Source: Alterinioella sp963975135
GTDB lineage: Bacteria > Pseudomonadota > Alphaproteobacteria > Rhodobacterales > Rhodobacteraceae
Direction: 5' to 3'
NCBI GenBank assembly: GCA_963975135.1
Contig: CAXBGQ010000206.1
Location: 1-5,744, forward strand
Length of the DNA: 5,744 bases
The notes under the pieces were generated by a model that had not been told where the DNA came from, ran no database searches, and saw nothing but the letters and a program-made list of their open reading frames with translations. How positions within the stretch are numbered: position 1 is the first letter of the stretch; each line of letters starts with the position of its first letter. Positions 1 to 5,563 of the stretch are shown here, piece after piece. The translations under genes were made by a program, and so were the position numbers.

Positions 1-4
1 ATCC

Positions 5-42
5 GGGTGGGGGCGCTGCCCCCACACCCCCGAGGTATTTTT
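5..42 (+). terminator. Hairpin plus T-run, probable terminator of an upstream gene
   Basis: A six-base-pair perfect stem (GGGGGC at 9-14 with GCCCCC at 18-23, loop GCT) is extended by T8-A24 and by GGG at 5-7 pairing with C's around 25-29, with a small bulge. A T-run (T38-T42) follows about nine bases after the extended stem. This order on the plus strand fits an intrinsic terminator for a gene left of the window, though the gap before the T-run is longer than usual. From memory, similar GC-rich hairpins followed by a GAGGTATTTTT-like tail recur between genes in Rhodobacterales genomes, so it may also be a copy of a dispersed element. That recollection was not tested. Confidence 0.55.
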
Positions 43-61
43 GCCAAGATGAAAAGGCAGA

Positions 62-93
62 GTTGCCCTCGATTGACGTGCCGGATAATCCGG
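62..93 (+). promoter_or_regulatory. Putative ribF promoter with palindrome over the -10 box
   Basis: GATAAT at 84-89 matches the sigma-70 -10 consensus at five of six bases. A weak -35 (GTTGCC, 62-67) lies 16 bases upstream. The -10 box sits inside a perfect inverted repeat, CCGGAT-A-ATCCGG (81-93), which could be an operator or chance. Only eight bases separate the -10 box from the ribF ATG at 98, and no Shine-Dalgarno sequence lies between. Transcription from this box would therefore give a leaderless or nearly leaderless message. No FMN riboswitch fits in the visible upstream sequence. The -10 match is seen directly; promoter activity is inferred. Confidence 0.45.
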
Positions 94-97
94 GCGC

Positions 98-1027
98 ATG
101 AGAATCCTGCGCGACTATCAATATGCTTTGCCCGAGGACAAGGGTGCCTCGGCCGCCATCGGAAATTTCGACGGTGTGCATCTGGGCCATCAATTTGTGA
201 TCGACCGGGCCCGCATCGATGGGCTGCCGCTCGGGATATTGACGTTCGAGCCGCATCCGCGCGAATTTTTCGCCACCGGCGCGCCGCCCTTCCGGCTGAT
301 GAATGCCGAGGCGCGGGGCCACAGGTTGGAGAAGCTGGGCGTCGATATCCTGTATGAGCTGCCATTCAACGCGGCGCTTTCGGGGCTAAGCGCCGAGGAT
401 TTCGCGCGCGATGTTCTGGCCGAGGGTCTTGGGTTGAAGCGGGTCATCGTGGGGGCTGATTTCTGTTTTGGGAAGGGCCGCAAGGGCACCGTCGAGATGC
501 TGAGCGATCTGGGCCGGGATCTGGGATTTGATGTCGATGTGGTACCGATTCTGCATGGTGACCTGGGCGCGATATCCTCGACCAATATCCGGGCCGCCCT
601 GAGTGACGGCCGCCCTCGCGATGCGGCAGCCATGCTGGGCCACTGGCACCGGATCGAAGGCCCGGTTGTGCATGGTGAGAAACGCGGCCGGCAATTGGGC
701 TATCCAACCGCCAATATGGGGCTGGAAGGCCTGCACCTGCCCCGGCTTGGCGTTTACGCGGTTCTGGTCGATGTTCTGAACGGCACCCATCCGGGCCATT
801 ATCACGGCGTCGCCTCGCTTGGCGTGCGGCCGATGTTCAATGGCGATGCACCGAACCTTGAGACTTTCCTGTTCGACTTCTCGGGCGACCTTTATGGCTG
901 CGATCTGTCCATCGCGCTGATCGATTATCTGCGCCCTGAACTGACCTTTGACGGGCTCGACGCCCTGGTCACCCAGATGGATGCCGATAGCAATGAGGCC
1001 CGCGCCATTCTGAAAGCCCTGCCATGA
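98..1027 (+). CDS. ribF: Bifunctional riboflavin kinase / FAD synthetase
   Basis: This cytoplasmic enzyme phosphorylates riboflavin to FMN and then adenylates FMN to FAD, using ATP for both steps. The 309-residue length is normal for bacterial RibF. The N-terminal nucleotidyltransferase domain (about 15-170) carries GNFDGVHLGH at 22-31, TFEPHPREFF at 49-58, GADFCFGKGRKG at 119-130 and the ISSTNIR motif at 159-165. The C-terminal flavokinase domain (about 183-305) has GYPTAN at 201-206, the Mg-ATP binding signature, and NLETFLFDF at 253-261, whose Glu255 matches the family's catalytic acid. The ATG at 98 begins MRILRDYQ, the family-typical N-terminus as I recall it, although no Shine-Dalgarno precedes it; translation may be leaderless. 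The stop overlaps the next gene's start in an ATGA (1024-1027), so this is the first gene of a translationally coupled operon. The identification is secure. Confidence 0.97.
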   Translation: MRILRDYQYALPEDKGASAAIGNFDGVHLGHQFVIDRARIDGLPLGILTFEPHPREFFATGAPPFRLMNAEARGHRLEKLGVDILYELPFNAALSGLSAEDFARDVLAEGLGLKRVIVGADFCFGKGRKGTVEMLSDLGRDLGFDVDVVPILHGDLGAISSTNIRAALSDGRPRDAAAMLGHWHRIEGPVVHGEKRGRQLGYPTANMGLEGLHLPRLGVYAVLVDVLNGTHPGHYHGVASLGVRPMFNGDAPNLETFLFDFSGDLYGCDLSIALIDYLRPELTFDGLDALVTQMDADSNEARAILKALP

Positions 1028-1470
1028 GGCCCGAATTCTGGCGGCGGTTCCCGCTTTCCAAGCTGACGGGCGCGGAATGGGAGGCGCTCTGTGATGGCTG
1101 CGGCAAATGCTGTCTGAACAAGCTGGAGGATGAGGAAACCGGCGAGGTCGCCCTGACCCGCGTCGCCTGCCGGCTGCTCGACGATCAAAGCTGCCGCTGC
1201 GGGCAATATGCGATTCGCAAGACGCTGGTGCCCGATTGCATTCAGTTGACGCCCGCGACCATGGCCGATGTCGCCTATTTCATGCCCGAAACCTGCGCTT
1301 ATCGTCTGCTCTATGAGGGCAAACCGCTCTGTTACTGGCATCCGTTGATCTCGGGCGATCCCGAAACGGTGCATCAGGCGGGCGTGTCGATGCGCGGGTT
1401 TTCGGTGCCCGAATTCGAGGTGCCGGAAGAAGATTGGGAAGACTATATCATCGAGGAGCCGGGCATATGA
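1024..1470 (+). CDS. UPF0260/YcgN-type cysteine-cluster protein
   Basis: This 148-residue protein belongs to the YcgN/UPF0260 group of the CxxCxxCC family (putative zinc- or iron-chelating domain). Its biochemical role is not established. Ten cysteines are visible: C23, C26, C29 and C30 form the CDGCGKCC core, followed by C49, C57, C59, C72, C91 and C103. Family-typical blocks are the FWRRFPLSKLT start, the WEALCDGCGKCC core, CRCGQYAIRK (57-66), VPDCIQLTP (69-77) and CYWHPLISGDPETVHQAG (103-120). The C-terminal tail (129-146) is acidic. No signal peptide or membrane helix is seen, so it is probably cytosolic. The ATG overlaps the ribF stop (ATGA, 1024-1027) with no good Shine-Dalgarno, suggesting translation by coupling. 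Its stop overlaps the next gene in the same way. Cofactor biology is a reasonable guess from the cysteine cluster and the ribF linkage, but no more than that. Confidence 0.9.
   Translation: MRPEFWRRFPLSKLTGAEWEALCDGCGKCCLNKLEDEETGEVALTRVACRLLDDQSCRCGQYAIRKTLVPDCIQLTPATMADVAYFMPETCAYRLLYEGKPLCYWHPLISGDPETVHQAGVSMRGFSVPEFEVPEEDWEDYIIEEPGI
1453..1458 (+). promoter_or_regulatory. Ribosome binding site of the threonine aldolase gene
   Basis: GAGGAG lies eight bases before the ATG at 1467 and eleven before the adjacent ATG at 1470, which favours 1467. The six bases also encode the two glutamates (Glu-Glu) near the end of the upstream cysteine-cluster protein. This argues against the longer in-frame reading that would begin at 1434. 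Confidence 0.75.
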
Positions 1471-2519
1471 TGTTTGCATCCGACAATATGGGGCCCGCCG
1501 CGCCCGAGATCATGGAGGCGGTGATGCGTGCCAATCAGGGCCATCACATGCCCTATGGCGCGGATGCGTTCACCGAAGGCGCGGTGCAGGGGCTGCGTGA
1601 TCTCTTTGAAGCTCCCGAGGCGGCGGTGCATCTGGTCTCGACCGGCACGGCGGCCAATGCCGTGGCGCTGGCGACGCTGGCCAATCCCTGGGACGCTATA
1701 TTCGTGCATCGGATCGCCCATGCCGAGGAGGATGAATGCGGCGCGCCCGAGCTTTTCTCCGGCGGGGCCAAGCTGACGCTGATCGACGGGCCGGAGGGAA
1801 AGATGGACCCCACCGCTTTGCGCGCGGCCATCCTGCTGACTGCCGATCGCGGTGTCCGGGGCGTGCAATGCGGCCCGGTCAGCATCACCAATATCACCGA
1901 GGTCGGCACGCTCTATACGCTGGAGGAAATCCGGGCCATCACCGATCTGGCGCATTCCTTTGGCCTGAAAACCCATCTCGATGGCGCGCGGTTCGCCAAT
2001 GCCTGTGCGGCGCTGAACTGCACGCCCGCCGAGATGAGCTGGAAGGCCGGGATCGACGCGGTCAGCTTTGGCGGCACCAAGAACGGCTGCATCGGGGTCG
2101 AGGCGATCATTTTCTTCGATCCCGCCAAATCCTGGGAGATCGAGCTGCGGCGCAAACGCGGTGCGCATCTGGCCTCGAAATTCCGATTTATGTCGGCGCA
2201 GATGCAGGCCTATGTCACCGATGGGCTGTGGCTGCGGCTGGCCGAGGCCGCCAATGCGCGATGCGCTGAACTGGTCTCTGGTCTGCGCGACCTGCCGGGC
2301 GCGGTGATCGAGGCGGAGCCGGCGGGCAACATGGTCTTTGCCCATCTGCCCCGCGCCGCGCATCGCCGGGCGATGACGGCGGGCGCGAAATATTACCTCT
2401 TTCCCGCCGATAGCAGCCTTGATGGCCCTGATGATGCGCTGATCCGATGCCGGTTCGTCACGGATTGGTCCTGTACACCCCAAAGCGTGCAGGATCTGCT
2501 GGCGCATTTCAGGGGCTGA
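1467..2519 (+). CDS. Low-specificity threonine aldolase, PLP-dependent
   Basis: This cytoplasmic fold-type I PLP enzyme of the beta-eliminating lyase/threonine aldolase family cleaves threonine or allo-threonine to glycine and acetaldehyde. Such enzymes usually accept several beta-hydroxy amino acids. The 350-residue length is normal. Visible hallmarks are the SDN near the N-terminus (5-7), the STGTAAN cofactor-phosphate loop (58-64), HAEEDECGAPE (85-95), HLDGAR (170-175) with Asp172 positioned to contact the PLP ring nitrogen, and FGGTKNG (201-207) with Lys205 as the expected Schiff-base lysine. The start at 1467 has GAGGAG eight bases upstream and overlaps the preceding stop (ATGA, 1467-1470). 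It is the last gene of the ribF operon. Its end overlaps the convergent hydrolase gene by 11 bases. Stereospecificity cannot be fixed from sequence, but this family is usually L-specific. I do not assign ltaE because the group is broad. Confidence 0.93.
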   Translation: MMFASDNMGPAAPEIMEAVMRANQGHHMPYGADAFTEGAVQGLRDLFEAPEAAVHLVSTGTAANAVALATLANPWDAIFVHRIAHAEEDECGAPELFSGGAKLTLIDGPEGKMDPTALRAAILLTADRGVRGVQCGPVSITNITEVGTLYTLEEIRAITDLAHSFGLKTHLDGARFANACAALNCTPAEMSWKAGIDAVSFGGTKNGCIGVEAIIFFDPAKSWEIELRRKRGAHLASKFRFMSAQMQAYVTDGLWLRLAEAANARCAELVSGLRDLPGAVIEAEPAGNMVFAHLPRAAHRRAMTAGAKYYLFPADSSLDGPDDALIRCRFVTDWSCTPQSVQDLLAHFRG

Positions 2520-2536
2520 CCCGGGCCAGATGATCC
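2492..2536. repeat. Imperfect inverted repeat over two convergent stop codons
   Basis: The arms 2492-2503 (GGATCTGCTGGC) and 2525-2536 (GCCAGATGATCC) pair as GGATC/GATCC and CTGGC/GCCAG, with a two-by-two mismatch between and a 21-base loop. The structure is centred on the 11-base overlap of the aldolase and hydrolase genes. It could slow or end transcription in either direction, but no T-run follows on either strand. Both arms are coding: each gene ends with a D-x-L-A helix, so similar codons could produce the symmetry by chance. Confidence 0.35.
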
Positions 2537-3288
2537 GCGATGGCACCGGCCACCGCGGCGGGATGGGTGATCGGGGCCATATGGCCCGCGCCGGGGATGG
2601 TGGTGCGTGTGGTAACCGGCATCTCGGCCTGCATCCGGTCAAGGATCGCGGCCATCACCGGCAGGCAATTTCCGCCCGCCATCAGCAATGTTGGGGCCGC
2701 CACCTGCCCCAGGCGCGGCACCAGATCGGCACTGTCACCAAAGAGCGCCGGATCCGATGCACCGATCAAATGGATGCGCGCGGACATATAGGCCTGCTGA
2801 TGGGCGGGCAGATCATCGAAGTCCGCGCCACTGCCCCATAGCTTCAGAAAGCCCCGGGGCGCGGATAACCGTTCTTCGCGCCCCATCGCCACATCGATCG
2901 CCGATTGCGCGGCTTGATGGGCCGCGAATGTGCCGCTGCCCTTTGCGGCGGCGAACAGCACCGGTTCGATCAGGATCAGGCTGCGGACACGGTCGGGCAT
3001 CTCAATGGCCAGTCTCAGCGCCAGCGTGGCCCCGAAACTGTGACCCACAGCATCAAAACGCCCTTCGGGCAGATGCGGCAGCACCGCCTCATAGGCCTGA
3101 TCATGCAGGTCGCGGGCCGGGTCATGGGCGGGCCCGGCCCCGTGGCCGACCATATCGGGGGCCGTCAGGCGCAGGCCGCCGGGCAGCGCCGCGGCCACGC
3201 CCTTCCACGCGGCACCCTGCGCCAGCGAACAATGCAGCATCAGCACGTCGCGCGGACCCTCGCCCCAGACCCGGACGCCCGCGGTCAC
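2509..3288 (-). CDS. Alpha/beta-fold hydrolase
   Basis: This 259-residue, single-domain alpha/beta hydrolase is probably cytoplasmic; its substrate is unknown. The strand-3 turn and oxyanion region reads LMLHCSLAQG (16-25). The nucleophile elbow is GHSFG (82-86) with Ser84, and GAGHMAP (233-239) supplies the expected catalytic His236. The usual acid after strand 7 is missing: that segment reads LLMAGGNCLPV (201-211). Glu108 in LILIEPVLF (104-112), at the end of strand 6, is a candidate substitute, as in haloalkane dehalogenases of the LinB type. I chose the GTG at 3288-3286 because it overlaps the isomerase stop in a GTGA and the fold begins there; the longer reading from 3366 would lie deep inside the isomerase gene. 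No Shine-Dalgarno is obvious, so translation is probably coupled. It is the second gene of a leftward pair, and its stop lies inside the convergent aldolase gene. Confidence 0.85.
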   Translation of the reverse strand: MTAGVRVWGEGPRDVLMLHCSLAQGAAWKGVAAALPGGLRLTAPDMVGHGAGPAHDPARDLHDQAYEAVLPHLPEGRFDAVGHSFGATLALRLAIEMPDRVRSLILIEPVLFAAAKGSGTFAAHQAAQSAIDVAMGREERLSAPRGFLKLWGSGADFDDLPAHQQAYMSARIHLIGASDPALFGDSADLVPRLGQVAAPTLLMAGGNCLPVMAAILDRMQAEMPVTTRTTIPGAGHMAPITHPAAVAGAIADHLARVSP

Positions 3289-3884
3289 AGCTTGCCGGAC
3301 AGATACAGATCCAGATCCTCCAGCCGGTCCTGCCCCCAGAAATGCGCCACCCCGTCGACAACGCAAAACGGTGCGCCAAACACATCGGCGCTGACCGCAT
3401 CCTCAAGGTTGCGGGCATATTCCTCGGCCGCCGCCAGCATGCCCTTGTCGGCCAGATCGGGGTCAAAGCCTGACTCCGCCAATGCACCGCGGATCACGTC
3501 ATCCTCGGCGATGTCCTTTTCCTCGGCCCAGACCGCCCGGCCAAGCGCAAAGACCAGGCCCGCCAGATCGCCGCCGCCCGCCTTTTGTGCCGAGATCAGC
3601 GCATAAGAGGCCGGGGCCGGGTTGGTCGGCCAGAACATCGGTTTTTCGTTCAACGGCAGCCCCGCCTTGGCCGCCTGACGCCGCATATCCTCTAACCGGT
3701 AGGCCTGCCGCGCCGGGTGCCTGTCCTTGGGGGCTGTGCCACCGGTGCGGGCGAAAAGTGCCATGATATCCAGCGGCTTGTAGGTCACGCTGGCCCCGTG
3801 GCGGGTGGCGATGTCGTTAATCCGCTGTTCGGTCAGATAGGTATAGGGCGAGAGCGGTGTGAAATAGATGTCGATATGGGCCAA
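3285..3884 (-). CDS. 2-hydroxychromene-2-carboxylate isomerase-like (DsbA-fold) protein
   Basis: This 199-residue protein belongs to the DsbA-like/kappa-class GST family. Characterised relatives isomerise 2-hydroxychromene-2-carboxylate with glutathione during naphthalene breakdown, but many members act on unknown substrates. The N-terminal thioredoxin strand IDIYFTPLSPYTYL (4-17) has Ser12-Pro13-Tyr14 where DsbA has CxxC, matching the catalytic Ser of the isomerases. The helical insert spans roughly 45-160. VFGAPFCVVDG (168-178) carries the cis-proline (Pro172), followed by FWGQDRLEDL (182-191), the typical C-terminal motif. Cys174 is the only cysteine, so it is not a disulfide oxidoreductase. 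No signal peptide is seen. The start is TTG, chosen because GGGAGG sits just upstream and no in-frame ATG or GTG is available there. It is the first gene of a pair with the hydrolase (GTGA overlap). The real substrate is unknown. Confidence 0.87.
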   Translation of the reverse strand: MAHIDIYFTPLSPYTYLTEQRINDIATRHGASVTYKPLDIMALFARTGGTAPKDRHPARQAYRLEDMRRQAAKAGLPLNEKPMFWPTNPAPASYALISAQKAGGGDLAGLVFALGRAVWAEEKDIAEDDVIRGALAESGFDPDLADKGMLAAAEEYARNLEDAVSADVFGAPFCVVDGVAHFWGQDRLEDLDLYLSGKL

Positions 3885-3888
3885 TTTG

Positions 3889-3895
3889 ACCTCCC
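3889..3895 (-). promoter_or_regulatory. Strong ribosome binding site deciding the TTG start
   Basis: Read leftward, GGGAGGT lies five bases before the TTG at 3884-3882. It is the best Shine-Dalgarno match in the window and supports an unusual TTG start for the isomerase-like gene. Further upstream in frame the codons are AAA, GTC and GAG, none of them starts. Confidence 0.8.
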
Positions 3896-3904
3896 GTTTG
3901 GACT

Positions 3905-3921
3905 TTCGCGAACGGTAACCG
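3905..3921. repeat. Two adjacent short palindromes in the divergent promoter region
   Basis: TTCGCGAA (3905-3912) is a perfect eight-base palindrome. CGGT-A-ACCG (3913-3921) is an inverted repeat with a one-base centre, directly abutting it. Both overlap the proposed -10 and start region of the leftward promoter and lie upstream of prs. They could be operator half-sites or chance in GC-rich DNA. No known regulator is recognised. Confidence 0.3.
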
Positions 3922-3939
3922 GATGCTAGGGGGTGTCAA
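3912..3939 (-). promoter_or_regulatory. Putative sigma-70 promoter of the isomerase/hydrolase operon
   Basis: On the minus strand a perfect TTGACA -35 box (3939-3934) is followed after 16 bases by TACCGT (3917-3912). That hexamer keeps the first, second and last bases of the -10 consensus. The start would fall near 3905, leaving a short leader with the Shine-Dalgarno at 3895-3889. The rightward prs promoter must share this region. The best plus-strand candidate is weak: TTGGAC at 3898-3903, 18 bases, then GATGCT at 3922-3927. The rest of 3885-3974 shows nothing else recognisable. Confidence 0.5.
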
Positions 3940-3974
3940 CGTCTCACCCGCGCTGCATTGAGAGAACCCTGCCC

Positions 3975-4988
3975 ATGCCCGCAACCGACCCCAAGCTTAT
4001 TTCCGGTAATGCCAACCGACCGCTGGCCGACGCCATCGCCCGCCGCATGACATTGCATCGCGGCATGTCGGTCGGTCTGGTCGATGCGCGGGTGGAGCGG
4101 TTCAACGATCAGGAGATCTTTGTCGAGGTCTATGAAAATGTCCGCGGCGAGGACATGTTCATCATTCAAAGCACGTCGAACCCGGCCAATGACAACCTGA
4201 TGGAACTTTTGATCATGGCCGACGCGCTGCGCCGGTCTTCGGCCGCGCGCATCACCGCCGTGATCCCCTATTTCGGATATGCAAGACAGGACCGGCGCAC
4301 CAAGGCGCGCACACCGATTTCGGCCAAGCTGGTGGCCAACATGATCGTGCGGGCCGGGATCGAACGGGTGCTGACGATGGATCTGCACGCCACCCAGATT
4401 CAGGGGTTCTTTGATATTCCGGTCGACAACCTCTATGCCTCGCCGGTTTTCGCGCTGGATATCCTGCATCATTTCCAGGGATCCACCGACGACATCATGG
4501 TGATCTCGCCCGATGTCGGCGGTGTCGCGCGCGCCCGCGAACTGGCCAAACGGATCAACGCGCCGCTCTCGATCGTCGACAAGCGCCGTGAAAAGGCCGG
4601 TGAAGTGGCCGAAATGACGGTGATCGGCAATGTCGCGGGCAAGAAATGCATCATCGTCGATGACATGGTCGACACCGCCGGGACGCTCTGCAAGGCGGCC
4701 GAGGTTCTGATGGAACAAGGTGCCTCCGAGGTGCATGCCTATATCACCCACGGCGTCATGTCGGGCCCGGCCGTTGAACGGATCACCAAATCGGTGATGA
4801 AATCGCTGGTGATTACCGATTCGATCGAGGCCACCGAGGCCACCCGCGCCGCGCCCAATATCCGCATCGTGCCGATGGCTCCGATGTTCGCGCAGGCCAT
4901 CCTGAACACCTGGAGCGGCACCTCGGTCTCGTCGCTCTTTCGCGACGAAACGCTGGCCCCGATCTATGAGGGCATGTATTCGCGCTAA
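3975..4988 (+). CDS. prs: Ribose-phosphate pyrophosphokinase (PRPP synthase)
   Basis: This cytoplasmic enzyme transfers pyrophosphate from ATP to ribose 5-phosphate, making PRPP for purine, pyrimidine, histidine, tryptophan and NAD synthesis. At 337 residues it is about 20 longer than the 315-residue E. coli enzyme; my recollection is that alphaproteobacterial Prs is often this long. Visible motifs are RFNDQEIFVEV (42-52), the flexible loop YARQDRRTKARTPI (102-115), the metal-binding segment DLHATQIQGFFD (136-147), ISPDVGGVARA (178-188), the catalytic loop VDKRREKAGEV (201-211) and the PRPP loop IVDDMVDTAGTL (227-238). The ATG at 3975 begins MPATDPKLISGNANRPLA, the normal family start. GAGAGA at 3960-3965 is a modest ribosome site. 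An in-frame GTG at 3933 would add 14 unconserved residues across the divergent promoter and is rejected. The stop codon overlaps that of the convergent ABM gene. Confidence 0.98.
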   Translation: MPATDPKLISGNANRPLADAIARRMTLHRGMSVGLVDARVERFNDQEIFVEVYENVRGEDMFIIQSTSNPANDNLMELLIMADALRRSSAARITAVIPYFGYARQDRRTKARTPISAKLVANMIVRAGIERVLTMDLHATQIQGFFDIPVDNLYASPVFALDILHHFQGSTDDIMVISPDVGGVARARELAKRINAPLSIVDKRREKAGEVAEMTVIGNVAGKKCIIVDDMVDTAGTLCKAAEVLMEQGASEVHAYITHGVMSGPAVERITKSVMKSLVITDSIEATEATRAAPNIRIVPMAPMFAQAILNTWSGTSVSSLFRDETLAPIYEGMYSR

Positions 4989-5539
4989 CGGCCTCGGCCC
5001 GTCCAAATGGCTTTGGCACGGGCCCAGATCCGGCTGGATACCGGCAGGAACAGATAGCTGATCAACAGCACGTTTATGGAAATCAGAACGGCGTCGCGCA
5101 GGAAACCGCCGGCCCATCCCGGCAAGACAAGAACCGCCAGTTTTTCCAAAAGAACAGCAAGTATCAGGATCCAGAAGATCAGGATTACCACGGTTTCGAA
5201 CGTGGTGATCCCATCCGCCGGATCGGTCAGGATGGCAAGCCCGCTGAACCTGGTCTGGCTGCTGCCTTCCACCGACAAGCGATCCAATTCGCCCATCAAC
5301 CGGTGCCGGGCTTCCGCTTCCTCCCAACGTTGCATATTGGCACGCTGGTCGAAGGCATACACCGTCACAAGCTCGACGAGATCGCCGCGCTCGGTCCGTT
5401 TGGTCTGCAGCCCCGCGAAACCGGGGCGGCGCGCGACCTCGGCACCGATCCGTTCGGTGACACGCATGAACGCGGCCTCATCCTCGGGGCGATACCGGCG
5501 CACAACAACCGACACGATCGGGGCCGTCTGGGCGGTCAT
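4985..5539 (-). CDS. Membrane-anchored ABM-domain protein (COG3224-like)
   Basis: This 184-residue protein pairs a soluble antibiotic-biosynthesis-monooxygenase-type (dimeric ferredoxin-like) domain with two membrane helices. The ABM domain covers about 9-100: strand VSVVVRRYRP (9-18), helix 19-37, the RRPGFAGLQTKR turn (37-48), strand LVELVTVYAF (54-63) and the helix around MQRWEEAEARHRLM (69-82). Hydrophobic segments lie at about 115-139 and 147-167, followed by a basic tail rich in Arg and Lys. The arrangement resembles COG3224 proteins as I remember them. Despite the family name, oxygenase activity is not implied; function is unknown. The ATG at 5539 has GGAG ten bases upstream. The stop (TAG, 4987-4985) overlaps the prs stop, and its last codons contain a terminator-like hairpin. 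The lectin-domain gene ends 24 bases upstream on the same strand, so they may share a transcript. Confidence 0.8.
   Translation of the reverse strand: MTAQTAPIVSVVVRRYRPEDEAAFMRVTERIGAEVARRPGFAGLQTKRTERGDLVELVTVYAFDQRANMQRWEEAEARHRLMGELDRLSVEGSSQTRFSGLAILTDPADGITTFETVVILIFWILILAVLLEKLAVLVLPGWAGGFLRDAVLISINVLLISYLFLPVSSRIWARAKAIWTGRGR
4996..5024. terminator. Hairpin inside the ABM gene, candidate prs terminator
   Basis: GGCCCGT (4996-5002) pairs perfectly with ACGGGCC (5018-5024). Inside it CCAAA (5003-5007) pairs with TTTGG (5012-5016), with one bulged C5017 and a TGGC loop. That is a 12-base-pair stem starting eight bases after the prs stop. It is also the last coding stretch of the leftward ABM gene (RAKAIWTGR). 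No T-run follows on either strand, so it may be a weak or Rho-assisted terminator or a message-stabilising 3' end. The pairing is seen directly; function is inferred. Confidence 0.5.
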
Positions 5540-5563
5540 ATCATCGATGCTCCGTGGCGCGGA

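Noticed and set aside
1..97. FMN riboswitch upstream of ribF
   Set aside because: None of the conserved RFN-element blocks is recognisable, and the space is taken by a hairpin/T-run and a promoter-like box.
1434..1466. Upstream ATG extending the threonine aldolase by 11 residues
   Set aside because: It lies inside the cysteine-cluster gene and adds unconserved residues. GAGGAG is correctly placed for the ATG at 1467.
1443..2642. Long leftward open frame (399 codons) opposite the threonine aldolase
   Set aside because: It lies almost wholly antisense to a clearly conserved gene, has no recognisable domain and low-complexity Arg/Gly/His-rich composition, as expected for shadow frames in GC-rich DNA.
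2688..3473. Rightward open frame (261 codons) opposite the hydrolase and isomerase
   Set aside because: It is Pro/Arg/Ala-rich with no domain, and the opposite strand carries two well-supported enzymes.
3933..3974. GTG-initiated 14-residue extension of Prs
   Set aside because: The added residues do not resemble the family N-terminus, the region overlaps the leftward promoter, and the ATG at 3975 begins the conserved sequence.
3936..5327. Long leftward open frame (463 codons) opposite prs
   Set aside because: It is antisense to an unmistakable PRPP synthase and also overlaps the ABM gene in another frame. The translation is His/Asp/Arg-rich with no motif.
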